Positions 20,894 through 28,759 of a DNA stretch of 64,000 nt are shown piece by piece. Under the pieces are notes generated by a model. That model was given only the letters and a program-made list of their open reading frames with translations. It was not told the DNA's origin and did no database searches. This stretch comes from Ruegeria atlantica (GTDB lineage: Bacteria > Pseudomonadota > Alphaproteobacteria > Rhodobacterales > Rhodobacteraceae), in NCBI RefSeq assembly GCF_013032005.1, contig NZ_WQBE01000001.1, positions 496,001 through 560,000 of the forward strand. The letters run 5' to 3'. Position 1 is the first letter of the stretch. Each line of letters starts with the position of its first letter. The position numbers and the translations under genes were made by a program.

Positions 20894-21481
20894 CTATGTG
20901 TCCACAAACCGCACGCAGCCTGCTTTGCTTATCCAGTGTTCATCTGCTTCGTTTTGTTGCAGCTTAAGCAGTCTGCGAAGCTGTGCGAGGTTGCGATAGC
21001 TGTGTGCTGAACGCGATGGTGGCTGCAACGAAGATGCAGACAAGCAAATGCAGTCTGCGCCTTGTTTGCCGTATTCGTGTAGTATGTAAGTTGCCGTTGC
21101 CTCCTCGCTCCGCACAAGCTCAATCTGTGTATTGCTTGCGCCCATCGTCCAACTACTCATCTTTGCCCATTGTTTAGAAGCGAGTTGAGCATAAAGCAGA
21201 GGGGCAGTGTGTGGTTTTGCGAGGAAGTGATAGTGTAAATTTGTGTTGCTTATGCCTGTGTGTCTAAACACTACGCGCTTGTGCCTCATTCCAACATTTT
21301 CAACTGCGTGCCCAAAATAAGCTCTGTCCAGCGCGCTAAAAAACGCGCGCACTGTTCTCTCGCCATGCGTGTCTGTTAGCTCACTGCCGTCAGTAAACTT
21401 TAGCGTTCCAAAAACAGTAAAATCCTGCGCAACCAGCCAATCTCGCAGCTTGCTCCGCGCTTCACTATCGTCGTAGTTCAT
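20894..21481 (-). CDS. HUH-type rolling-circle Rep-like protein
   Basis: A 195-residue protein with the motif order of HUH endonucleases. Motif 1-like DFTVFGTLKFTDG is at about 19-31. The metal-binding HUH motif is NLHYHFLAKP at about 100-109 (His-Tyr-His). A motif 3-like ATYILHEYGKQ at about 148-158 carries the tyrosine-plus-lysine arrangement of the nicking site. Family members nick DNA at an origin to start rolling-circle replication or transfer. It is preceded by, and overlaps by 17 bp, a 97-residue gene. The presence of a Rep in an integrated element suggests it can replicate after excision. Assignment rests on motifs only. Confidence 0.65.
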   Translation of the reverse strand: MNYDDSEARSKLRDWLVAQDFTVFGTLKFTDGSELTDTHGERTVRAFFSALDRAYFGHAVENVGMRHKRVVFRHTGISNTNLHYHFLAKPHTAPLLYAQLASKQWAKMSSWTMGASNTQIELVRSEEATATYILHEYGKQGADCICLSASSLQPPSRSAHSYRNLAQLRRLLKLQQNEADEHWISKAGCVRFVDT

Positions 21482-21758
21482 TTTTCTTTGTAGTTTTTAC
21501 TGGCTTAAGGGGCGACTGAGGGCTGCTAGCATTTGTCTGTTGCACTAGTTTGCCACGTGCGCGTTTTGCGTTGCTGCGTTTTGCTTCTCCTGTGCTTCCA
21601 ATTTCAGCAAGCTTCCGTTTCCTACCATCTTTCTCGCGTATCATGTTGCCCAAAATCGCAAGCGTTCGCTCACAAGCTCCAGCCTTGCAATCATCTTCTA
21701 GCAGCAAATACTCAGCATAAACCGCCTTAAGTAAGCGTTCAAAATTTTCATAAGTCAT
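21465..21758 (-). CDS. Hypothetical basic protein upstream of rep
   Basis: A 97-residue protein. The N-terminal half is acidic and helical (YENFERLLKAVYAEYLLLEDD) with two cysteines (DCKAGACERTLAIL). The C-terminal half is strongly basic and low in complexity (RKRKLAEIG, KRSNAKRARGK). Its end overlaps the Rep-like gene by 17 bp, so it is probably co-translated with Rep and might be an accessory DNA-binding protein. No family was recognised. Confidence 0.6.
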   Translation of the reverse strand: MTYENFERLLKAVYAEYLLLEDDCKAGACERTLAILGNMIREKDGRKRKLAEIGSTGEAKRSNAKRARGKLVQQTNASSPQSPLKPVKTTKKNELRR

Positions 21759-21844
21759 AAAAAAGCTCCAAAGCTATTTATGCTTTGAAGCCAAAGGTGC
21801 TTGTTTTTTGCGTGATAAAAATTTCAGCTTGTAACGGTGCGTGA

Positions 21845-22234
21845 TCAATCCTCGTTCTTCTTTTTTGCTTCAGCTCGTCGCTTTTCTTCAGCCTCCCAAA
21901 GCTCTTCGCTTGCTTCCAATGCAGCAGCCTTCAACGCTTCAACTGCTTTTGTAACATCAGCGACAGTATCAGTCACATACACGCTCGTGTTGGGAACAAC
22001 TTTCGAACCATACTTTATGCAGACCATGCGTTCACCATTAACCGCTGTTGTTGACCACCAATTGCTGTTGCTTGTCTTGCTATCAAGTTGACTGGGCTTC
22101 TTATAGCTCGCCAGCTTCTTAAGCATATTGTCTGCTTGCAACAGCATGCGGTCACGCGGGTGCGTCATTCTGCCAGCGCGTCTTTGCTCGACGGTATATC
22201 CTTGCTTCTTAATCAAAGACTCGAAGTCACTCAT
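21845..22234 (-). CDS. Small protein with KYGS domain, paralogue of the 24700 gene
   Basis: A 129-residue protein. Residues about 58-105 contain NWWSTTAVNGERMVCIKYGSK, then VYVTDTVADVTKAVEALKAA, then a charged helical tail (EELWEAEEKRRAEAKK). The arrangement of aromatic pair, Gly, KYGS, V-aromatic-V and AL..LK is shared with the amber-interrupted gene at 24700-25128 in the same element, so the two are likely diverged paralogues. The fuller version resembles proteins I recall as DUF6641. Function unknown. The gene is first of the minus-strand group and divergent from the nuclease gene. Confidence 0.6.
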   Translation of the reverse strand: MSDFESLIKKQGYTVEQRRAGRMTHPRDRMLLQADNMLKKLASYKKPSQLDSKTSNSNWWSTTAVNGERMVCIKYGSKVVPNTSVYVTDTVADVTKAVEALKAAALEASEELWEAEEKRRAEAKKKNED

Positions 22235-22347
22235 AGCGCCTCTCCCTATAGCTTTGCTGCGTGAACAATACCTTACCTGCTACACCTTTCAAGCTTTGCA
22301 CTTGCCACCTGCGCCTGAATAGGTTGTGTTGCTGTAGCAATTGATGG

Positions 22348-23322
22348 ATGGATTCTATGGCAAGACTACCGAAGCTGCCGAAGCTACTGGACAGGAAGAT
22401 CTATAAAACTGGTCAGACTAGAGGGGCTGACGACGATCAAATTTTTCAAAATCGCGTTGGTCGAAATTCGACAGTTCTGATACCTTTTAGTGTTTGGCAA
22501 GAGCACGATGCGATCAAACACATTACTTACGAGAATGGCTTTATTGTTCTTGTGCCTCCACGTGACTACTTCGAATTGCATAACCAAGATCTAAGTGGTT
22601 TTGGGCTCGATGTAGGAACGAATGCACTTGTGTATTATGAACGACGTGAAGATTGGCTGCGATATACGCCAGACGAACTGGGTTTAGTTGAGCCTTCATC
22701 TCGCAAAGCGCCTCTTAATGGTCAGTTTGCAGCTCGTATTGCCAATACCACAGCAAGCGCTGATGAGCGTATCAATAGAGGATACACAAGCACTGGTCTA
22801 AAGGGAGCTGGCATTCGGCTATATGAGTATGCAGATACCAAAGCTTTAAGTGAGACGAGATTACAGCTAGAAGCAGTATTTTGGCATGCAGTTGATGCGG
22901 TTGAGAAGATGCTCGACGCGGGTATGATTGCCGAAGACATTGATCGCCGTAGCAAAGCTGTAAAGGAACGTGCAGCGCAACTTGGATTGCTCAACTACGA
23001 TGAACTTGTTGATGCTCGCATATTAAACGCAGACCATGAACTTGTGTGCCCATTGTGCTTAGAGCCAATCAGTGCGGCTGGAATGCTTAGTCGACTTCCG
23101 CAGGCATCAGGGCGCGAGCGGCACGATCTAACAGTAACAGAGATTAATCTATTCCACATCAAAGAGCTTGCATTTGGCGAGTTTAATCACAAGCCTTACA
23201 ACCTTGGTTGGGGACATCATCACTGTAACGTAGTTTGCAAAGATGCAGGTATCCTGCCTACGCTTGATTGGATGGAGGAAGTGCTAGGTAGGAACGCGCG
23301 CCTCTTCCTCAAACAAGGGTAG
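22348..23322 (+). CDS. HNH-type restriction endonuclease, BstXI-like
   Basis: A 324-residue protein. The N-terminus reads LLDRKIYKTGQTRGADDDQ and then NRVGRNSTVLIPFSVW, strings I associate with BstXI-type enzymes (recognition CCANNNNNNTGG). The C-terminal third has a treble-clef/HNH layout: CPLCLEPI, then LFHIKELAFGEFNHKPYN and GWGHHHCNVVCKDAG, with clustered His, Asn and Cys. It overlaps tail-to-tail by 39 bp with a DNA methyltransferase, the standard context of a type II restriction-modification system. The nuclease call is from motifs and context; the BstXI link is from memory and the specificity is inferred. Confidence 0.7.
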   Translation: MDSMARLPKLPKLLDRKIYKTGQTRGADDDQIFQNRVGRNSTVLIPFSVWQEHDAIKHITYENGFIVLVPPRDYFELHNQDLSGFGLDVGTNALVYYERREDWLRYTPDELGLVEPSSRKAPLNGQFAARIANTTASADERINRGYTSTGLKGAGIRLYEYADTKALSETRLQLEAVFWHAVDAVEKMLDAGMIAEDIDRRSKAVKERAAQLGLLNYDELVDARILNADHELVCPLCLEPISAAGMLSRLPQASGRERHDLTVTEINLFHIKELAFGEFNHKPYNLGWGHHHCNVVCKDAGILPTLDWMEEVLGRNARLFLKQG

Positions 23323-24435
23323 GGGCTGATAGTCTGCGGTTGTCTTAGTAGACTTCGCCGAGCGTGCAGTAGTTGCAGTTATATGTTCGCTTTGCTGGTC
23401 AGATGCTTGCAGACTGTTACGCGCGTATTCGATCCACTTATCTTCAATTTCGAGGCCCACAGCACGTCGATTGAGTTTTCTCGCAGCAATCATCGTGCTG
23501 CCTGATCCGTTAAAGCAATCAAGGACAACATCACCAGGGTAGCTGCTGGTTGAGACTACTAGTTCGAGGAGGTCTAGCGGTTTTTCTGCTGGGTGCTTGC
23601 CACGATACTGACGAACATTCATGTGATCCCAAGCGTCGGTAAAGGGCAACTGGGGATCGATATTGAATGCGCGTATTACATCCTCATAGGCGGGCATAAG
23701 GTCGATATGACCTGTCGCTAAAAAGGCGTCACATATCTTGGTGTATTGATCGCGGCTTGGGATATTTCTTCCTGTTTCCCAATTGGATACGGCACCACCA
23801 TTGTTGACCTTTCCATATGCTCCAATGACTTCAGTCAGTAAGTTTGAGCTCATTTCGCACTTACGGCGGCAATCCTTAAGGAATAAGCCAAATGGCGAAC
23901 GCTTCAGGTTGCCGTCTGCTGCTGGGGAGCAAACGACTATTCTTTCACTATGTGGATACCATTGTCGGAGTGCAGTCTTCTTCATCTTCTGCTTCCAGCC
24001 ATCATAACCTGGTTCATTAGGCTTGGTCCAAGTTATGATGTTGTGCATGTTCATCTTGCTGGAAGCTTGCACATAGATGAAAGGTGCCATCTCAGACGAG
24101 CAGAACAGATAGATAGTGCCGTTTGGGCGAAGGATACGTTGCCATTCCGTCATGTAGGCATCGATCCAAGTCAAATACTCTTGATTGTCAGTGAAGCTCG
24201 CATCGCCGTAGATGTTGGCTTTCTTTGTCGTATGGTATGGTGGGTCTGTGAGGATAAGGTCGACAGAGTTATCTGGCATGCTCTTAACAAGTTGCAGAGA
24301 GTCGCCCTGGACAAGTAGGCTATCATCTGTGCGGTAAGCAGCCTCGCGACCAATCGCTTTTCCAATTGCATCATGCGCAACGCGGCGATTTTGAGGATAA
24401 ATATCACTTTTGCTTGGAGGCAATACGAACTGCAT
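23284..24435 (-). CDS. DNA methyltransferase, beta class (N6-adenine type)
   Basis: A 383-residue enzyme with the catalytic motif IV LILTDPPYHTT at about residue 60-70, preceding the SAM-binding motif I VVLDCFNGSGSTMIAARK at about 310. This order defines the beta class, and DPPY favours N6-methyladenine. A middle insert (about 200-270) contains AVSNWETGRNIPSRDQYTK, a stretch resembling a helix-turn-helix found in some phage and R-M methylases and probably part of target recognition. HPAEKPLDLL is the usual C-terminal box. Its 3' end overlaps the HNH nuclease gene by 39 bp. Together they form an R-M pair that may also stabilise the element. Confidence 0.85.
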   Translation of the reverse strand: MQFVLPPSKSDIYPQNRRVAHDAIGKAIGREAAYRTDDSLLVQGDSLQLVKSMPDNSVDLILTDPPYHTTKKANIYGDASFTDNQEYLTWIDAYMTEWQRILRPNGTIYLFCSSEMAPFIYVQASSKMNMHNIITWTKPNEPGYDGWKQKMKKTALRQWYPHSERIVVCSPAADGNLKRSPFGLFLKDCRRKCEMSSNLLTEVIGAYGKVNNGGAVSNWETGRNIPSRDQYTKICDAFLATGHIDLMPAYEDVIRAFNIDPQLPFTDAWDHMNVRQYRGKHPAEKPLDLLELVVSTSSYPGDVVLDCFNGSGSTMIAARKLNRRAVGLEIEDKWIEYARNSLQASDQQSEHITATTARSAKSTKTTADYQPLPLFEEEARVPT

Positions 24436-24521
24436 ACGATTTTCCTGCGTTTTTGACGAGCATATGCGACATGTTGTGCGCGCGCAACTGCATCTACACC
24501 ATTTGTTGAGCCAATCTTTAC

Positions 24522-24536
24522 GGCGCGCTACGCGCC
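24522..24536. repeat. 15-bp palindrome in the 24436-24699 gap
   Basis: GGCGCG-CTA-CGCGCC is a perfect 6-bp stem with a 3-base centre. It lies in the 264-bp region between the methyltransferase start and the small gene at 24700, near a second GC-rich alternation (TGTGCGCGCGCA, about 24475). The gap has no convincing gene. A hairpin here could be a replication nick site, an operator or a structural element; nothing decides between these. Confidence 0.4.
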
Positions 24537-24699
24537 TTCGTCAAACAATGTGCGGGCACGATTGTCTTCCGCTGCTGTATTGCACGCATTAAAGTGTAGG
24601 CTGCAAGAGCAGCAAGAGGATGCATCTAAGATATTGTTTTTGGTCGATTTTGGAGGGGGAAGGCAGCAAGCTTGTGCAGAAGAGACAAGGAGTAACAAA

Positions 24700-25128
24700 A
24701 TGTCCAACCTATCCAAGTTAACAGTCAAGTCCGTCATCCGTTGCAACAAACAGGATCCTGTGCAGCACCGCAGGCAGAAACTGGTTGCAGGTATTGAGGA
24801 GCAGATGAACGTGGTGGCGGCAGCAAGGAAAGGCGAGAGCTACGACGTGGCAAAAAGGACGTGGGCGAAGAACGAGCACGGCTAGCAAGTGCTTGTTGAA
24901 AAGATGCGTGCAGTGCGTGCGTGGTTCTTTGAGCAAGACGGTGGTTGGTATGTACAGTGCAAGTATGGGAGCAGGGCGCTAGCACTTGGAAAGGGCAACG
25001 CTGTGTTTGTAAAATCACTGCAAGATGTGCAGGGAGCATTGGCTACTTTGAAGGATGCTACAGAAGCTGGTGAGCTTGACGAAGCTATTGAAAACATGTT
25101 GAAAAAGCGAGCTAAGAAGGCGGCTTAA
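24700..25128 (+). pseudogene. DUF6641-like gene interrupted by an in-frame TAG
   Basis: An ATG at 24700 with AAGGAG 8 bases upstream opens a frame that runs 61 residues, stops at TAG (24883-24885), and continues in the same frame for another 80 codons to TAA at 25126-25128. The two halves read as one protein. DPVQHRRQKLVAGIEEQM lies before the stop; RAWFFEQDGGWYVQCKYGSR and NAVFVKSLQDV lie after it. A GAG-to-TAG change would explain it. The whole resembles the family I recall as DUF6641, and its C-terminal part is paralogous to the 21845-22234 protein. Either a recent nonsense mutation or amber readthrough. A GTG at 24889 could restart translation of the second half. Confidence 0.65.
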
Positions 25129-25138
25129 GTATTTTGAA

Positions 25139-25160
25139 TTTGTTAGCAGATTATTAGCAT
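25139..25160 (+). repeat. Right direct repeat (candidate attR)
   Basis: Matches 18119-18140 at 21 of 22 bases and has the same pair of TTAGCA units 11 bp apart (25143 and 25154). It lies 10 bp after the stop of the amber-interrupted gene. The following 180 bp remain AT-rich. Confidence 0.7.
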
Positions 25161-25250
25161 AAAATTAAATAGTAATGTAACTAACTGATTTATATATTGA
25201 TTTTATATGTTACGAATAGCCAAGCGTTAATCGCTGCAAAATACAAATTT

Positions 25251-25284
25251 CAAACGGTCGCAAGAAATTGCGGCCGTTTTATTT
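25251..25284 (+). terminator. Terminator-like hairpin right of the element
   Basis: ACGGTCGCAA pairs with TTGCGGCCGT (one G-U pair) around a 4-base GAAA loop, followed by TTTATTTT. Its layout resembles the rpsI terminator at 18089. It may end transcription leaving the element, or serve on the minus strand behind the yrbL-like gene at 25349. The surrounding 25161-25348 holds no gene. Confidence 0.65.
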
Positions 25285-25348
25285 TGGGCAATCAATATTT
25301 GACCGATACCCAGTGAGTTTTTTCTTTGGCCAAAGAGAGGTTTGTTGA

Positions 25349-26017
25349 CTAACGCTCTGACTTCGAGAGCAAAGCGTTCTCGGCAACGGTCGTAAATTTC
25401 TCTCTGATCTGATTGATCTTGCGCCGGTTTAAAGACCGAAACCAGCGGCGAACGGGAATGATCTGCTTGCTACCAAAACTGTCTATCCACACCCAGCGGC
25501 CAGACCCGTCAGAAAACGTTTGATAGACAATATTGCCGGTATTCTTGTTGCTGATAAGGACCTGTTCTTCGATCAACATATCGAAGTGTTTGTGCAGGGA
25601 AGCCAAATGTTCTTGCGTCAAGCCCCCGCTTTTCGCCAATTCCTTCAGACTGGGCGACAACTTCCCATCGGGTTCGGAAATTCGTTCATAGACGAGGGCA
25701 AGGCCGATATCGGTTTGCACAACACCCCGGACCTCACAAACAGGAATAGCCTCATCCCTGTGCTGGTAACGCACCATAAGGTCAAAGGATTCGTGAAACT
25801 CGCGCAAGAAACCTTTGAATACAGTAGATCGCCGAAACGTTCGATCGAACCATGTGTCGCCCAAAAGACCGCCCTGGCCATCCGTCGTGTCCGGTTGCGG
25901 GACTTTTAGAAGCGCGTCAGACGTATCAGGGTGTTGGTAAACAAACTGCCGATTACCCTGAGCTATCACCTCAGAGTTTTTGAGCCTTACCAAGTTTTCG
26001 ATTCGAGCGGTTGCCAT
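25349..26017 (-). CDS. YrbL-like protein (PhoP-network family)
   Basis: A 222-residue protein resembling the PhoP regulatory network YrbL family, a kinase-like fold of unknown biochemical role. Recognisable parts are an N-terminal GNRQFVYQHPDTSDALLKVP, where the lysine could match the ATP-binding lysine, then RYQHRDEAIPVCEVRGVVQTDIGLALVYERI and, late in the chain, NTGNIVYQ with WVWIDSFGSKQI (HxD/DFG-like positions degenerate). It is the first host-like gene right of the element. In related bacteria such genes occur near polysaccharide or stress loci, but nothing here suggests that. Confidence 0.75.
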   Translation of the reverse strand: MATARIENLVRLKNSEVIAQGNRQFVYQHPDTSDALLKVPQPDTTDGQGGLLGDTWFDRTFRRSTVFKGFLREFHESFDLMVRYQHRDEAIPVCEVRGVVQTDIGLALVYERISEPDGKLSPSLKELAKSGGLTQEHLASLHKHFDMLIEEQVLISNKNTGNIVYQTFSDGSGRWVWIDSFGSKQIIPVRRWFRSLNRRKINQIREKFTTVAENALLSKSER

Positions 26018-26706
26018 GCCGCCAAATTATAACAGTTTCGTGAAGGTGCAAGCCGAGGTCGTGCCCCAGAACATCCCCCCGAAAAACACAGGTGATCGGG
26101 TGAATTTCCGTAGTTGAAATAAGTTTCATAATACTTTGTTAAGTAATCATTATCAGTAATTTTGTATGATTGTGGGCGAAGTCGGAATACGAGCTTCGGC
26201 CCGCCGATCAGCAGCAACGCGCTGACCGGTCAAACCCTCTGGCACAGCGAGAACAACACTCTAGACGCGCCGAGCATACCCCCCTCAACCAGAGCGTCTT
26301 TTTGCTAAGGCGAGATGATCACCTTTCCATCGCTCTTTTTCGAAGCACTGGTCAAGCTTGAGACCACATCTTTCAAAGCAAGCCGTTCTGAAATGTCGGT
26401 TTGCCGGCGTCCATCGGTGAAACGGGTTTGGACCTTGGCCGCAACCCGCGCCTGATTTTCGTGCCGGTGGCCTCACCGGAAGGTCCGTCTTGTGTCAGAT
26501 CGGTTCCGAACATGGTCGGAGACAGGGTGGTCATAGTCGCTCTTTCCGATTGAGCGGCACAGCGGCAATGGACTTGGTGTGCGTTCCGCTGGTTCGCAAC
26601 CAATCAAATGCGGTGTGGAAGAACAATCGACACGCAAGATGACGTGATTAGAATAATGATTACGCCAAAAGAGGACGGGCTGCCCCGAATGGCAGCCCGC
26701 CGAGTT
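26018..26706. other. 689-bp region without a recognisable gene
   Basis: AT-rich up to about 26165, then GC-rich. Short frames exist on both strands (for example 26373-26603), but none has a convincing ribosome binding site with protein-like sequence. A frame around 26206-26300 reads LTGQTLWHSENNTLDAP and might be a decayed C-terminus of some larger gene. I see no RNA gene. The 26676-26699 hairpin is listed separately. Confidence 0.5.
26676..26699 (-). terminator. Hairpin after the 26707 gene
   Basis: CGGGCTGCC and GGCAGCCCG form a perfect 9-bp stem with a 6-base loop. On the minus strand it is followed by TCCTCTTTTGG, a weak T tract, just after the stop of the minus-strand gene. Confidence 0.6.
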
Positions 26707-27198
26707 TCACTGTCCTGACAGCAGATTGCTGAGTTCTTGGATCTTTGTCGCGATCGTTTCAGGCGATGCTTTGATATCGTCCAGAATTTGGATGGCTTGT
26801 GTTTTTAGGTTCTGCGCCAGATCGCTTTCCTGAACCGAGGCGACCAACGTGTCATAGTCAAAATTATCAAGGGTCAGTGTGCCGTCTTCAATCCATGAAT
26901 TTAGCAGATCCTGGCCCTGAGTTGCCAAGGCGGCAACTTGATCACCGGCCTGATCAGCCAGATCCGTGGCTGTTTGCCCTGCTTGTTCAGCAGCGTCTGA
27001 GGCCTGTTCCGAGATGGAGGACGCGGCCTCACTGGCTTGCTCGGTCACAGAGCTTGCCGCTTCGCTAACAGCCTCAGAAGCGTCCTCTGCCGCCGATTGC
27101 AATTGTTCGGCGGGTGTGGGGTCTGGTTGGGTAGTGTAAAAATAAATTCCTGCGCCAGCGGCAATGATGACCACGGCCAATATGATAGTACGCGACAT
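26707..27198 (-). CDS. Membrane-anchored alanine-rich coiled-coil protein
   Basis: A 163-residue protein. Residues 4-21 (TIILAVVIIAAGAGIYFY) form a signal anchor. Residues about 33-95 are a low-complexity, Ala/Ser/Glu-rich heptad region with the unit SEAASS.TEQASEAASSISEQ repeated. Residues about 100-163 form a more regular helical domain (DYDTLVASVQESDLAQNL, ETIATKIQELSNLL). It is probably periplasmic, tethered to the inner membrane. I know no function. The alanine-rich repeats resemble those of other envelope spacer proteins. It stands alone, with a terminator hairpin downstream. Confidence 0.75.
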   Translation of the reverse strand: MSRTIILAVVIIAAGAGIYFYTTQPDPTPAEQLQSAAEDASEAVSEAASSVTEQASEAASSISEQASDAAEQAGQTATDLADQAGDQVAALATQGQDLLNSWIEDGTLTLDNFDYDTLVASVQESDLAQNLKTQAIQILDDIKASPETIATKIQELSNLLSGQ

Positions 27199-27391
27199 GT
27201 GTCTCTCCTTTGGAAAATGTGTCGCCGAGATGGGTCAAAATTACCCGAGTTCAAAGGGGAAATCCCGGAAATTCTTTTCAAATCCGTGGATTGAGCCATG
27301 CTATGCCTATCCGCGAAGAGCGAGCGGCAATAACACGCCGCCATACATTTAGATGCGCGGTTTCACGGCTCAGCATACGGATTCGTCCGTT

Positions 27392-28759
27392 TTAAAGGGT
27401 GATTGGAAGCTCAAGCGTGAGGCTTGCTCCTTTTTCGACTTGGTTGATCGACACCGATCCTCCATGCCGTTGAGCCACGGCTGAAACGATTGACAACCCC
27501 AACCCGCTGCCTTCGGAATAGTCCAGTTGCGAAAACCGACTGAAAGCCGCTTCGCTTTGATCGGGCGAAAGGCCCGCTCCGTCATCCGCTACGGTTACAC
27601 TGACCGCGCCTTCGTCACGCTGCAGCACAACAGAAATTCGGCTCAACTTGGTGCCGCCGTGCTTTACTGCGTTGTCCAAAAGGTTCTTCAGGGCCTCAGT
27701 TAAAAACACCCGATCACCGGACACCATGATCGCCGCCTCGGGCATCGTAACGTCAAACTCGATACCCTTCGCCAGGATGTGAACACCCATCTCGGCACAG
27801 GCTTCTTCCACAACCAAGCGGAAATCAATCTCATCCATTTGATCCTGGTGCGTCGGTTGCCTGAGCCTTTCAAGTGACAACAGTTGTTCGGCCACCGTTG
27901 CCGAGTTCTTTGCGGCTGACACAAGCTCGTGGATGCGTTTTTCTCGGTCTTCATCCGTTTTCGCATCCCGAAGCGCCTCGGCCATCGACTGGACTGCGGC
28001 CGCCGGATTCCGCAACTGATGAGCTGCTTCGGATATGAAAACCTGATGGGCGTTGATGCTGTGTTCGACCTGCCCAAAGAGCCGGTTCAAGGTCTTTACA
28101 ACACCTTGCACTTCGTCCGGGACAGGACGCTTAATCTCACTTAAGTCATCTGGCGAACGAAGGTCGATTGCGTCCTGCAAATCCAGCAATGGTCTCAGGC
28201 CACGCGCCACGCCGAACCATACCACAACAGCCAAGGTGGCCAGCAGGATGCCCATGACAATTCCGGCGCGAATGGACAGTTCATTGGCAAATGCGTTGCG
28301 ATCCGCCATCCGTTGCCAAACCGTGACCGTCGCATCACCAACAAGATTTTCCAAGGTCACACGTTCTGTCATCTTTAAAACGCGCACCGGTTCATCGCGG
28401 TAGATCGCTTCGAAAAACTGTGGCTTGTACACCTCTTGCACCGACGAGTTCGCGGATGCCGGAGGGTAGGCATAACCCGTCACGTAAATGCCGCCGGGGC
28501 CAGTCACATGATAGAAGATCTCACCGCCCGATGCGTCGCGGATCAGACTGCGTGTGGTGGGCGACAACGCATCACCGCCCGAAATCGCCACATCCCGCGA
28601 AATTGCCAGGCCAGCTGAGAGTAGACTGTCGTCAAAAAGCTCCTGAGCGGTCTTCTGGGCAACCATAAAACGCCAAAACCCAAGCAGCACTGCAAGCAAC
28701 ACCAAAGGTGTCAGGATAAGAATGAACAGCCTTAGCCTGAGCGAGCCGTGGTTGATCAC
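27392..28759 (-). CDS. Sensor histidine kinase, TctE-like
   Basis: A 455-residue membrane kinase. There are two membrane helices, at about 10-30 and 165-185, with a periplasmic sensor domain between them. The dimerization helix has its phospho-accepting histidine in EAAHQLRNPAAAVQSM (about 245). The ATPase domain has the N box LKNLLDNAVKHGG and the G boxes VTVADDGAGLSP and SGLGLSIVSAVAQRHGG. It follows the response regulator gene with a 4-bp overlap. The pair is divergent from a TTT-type solute transporter, which is the classical arrangement for TctDE-type tricarboxylate sensing. The sensed ligand is inferred only. Confidence 0.9.
   Translation of the reverse strand: MINHGSLRLRLFILILTPLVLLAVLLGFWRFMVAQKTAQELFDDSLLSAGLAISRDVAISGGDALSPTTRSLIRDASGGEIFYHVTGPGGIYVTGYAYPPASANSSVQEVYKPQFFEAIYRDEPVRVLKMTERVTLENLVGDATVTVWQRMADRNAFANELSIRAGIVMGILLATLAVVVWFGVARGLRPLLDLQDAIDLRSPDDLSEIKRPVPDEVQGVVKTLNRLFGQVEHSINAHQVFISEAAHQLRNPAAAVQSMAEALRDAKTDEDREKRIHELVSAAKNSATVAEQLLSLERLRQPTHQDQMDEIDFRLVVEEACAEMGVHILAKGIEFDVTMPEAAIMVSGDRVFLTEALKNLLDNAVKHGGTKLSRISVVLQRDEGAVSVTVADDGAGLSPDQSEAAFSRFSQLDYSEGSGLGLSIVSAVAQRHGGSVSINQVEKGASLTLELPITL

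Larger units (their letters stand above)
18119..25160. mobile_element. 7.0 kb integrated element with recombinases, Rep and R-M genes
   Basis: A 7,042-bp segment bounded by 22-bp direct repeats differing at one base (18119-18140 and 25139-25160). It sits between the rpsI terminator and a host-like gene. Coding inside is visibly poorer in G+C than the flanks, with frequent AAA, TTT and GCA codons. Contents in order: tyrosine recombinase, second tyrosine recombinase (convergent), small protein, HUH Rep-like protein, two small proteins, HNH nuclease, DNA methyltransferase, and an amber-interrupted gene. No capsid, relaxase or conjugation genes are seen, so it resembles an integrative mobilizable element, phage satellite or integrated replicon. 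It could also extend to about 25340, where base composition changes. Confidence 0.75.

Noticed and set aside
26373..26603. 76-residue frame in the 26018-26706 gap (starting MTTLSPTMFG if shortened)
   Set aside because: Weak ribosome binding site, Arg/Pro-rich composition and no recognised relative.
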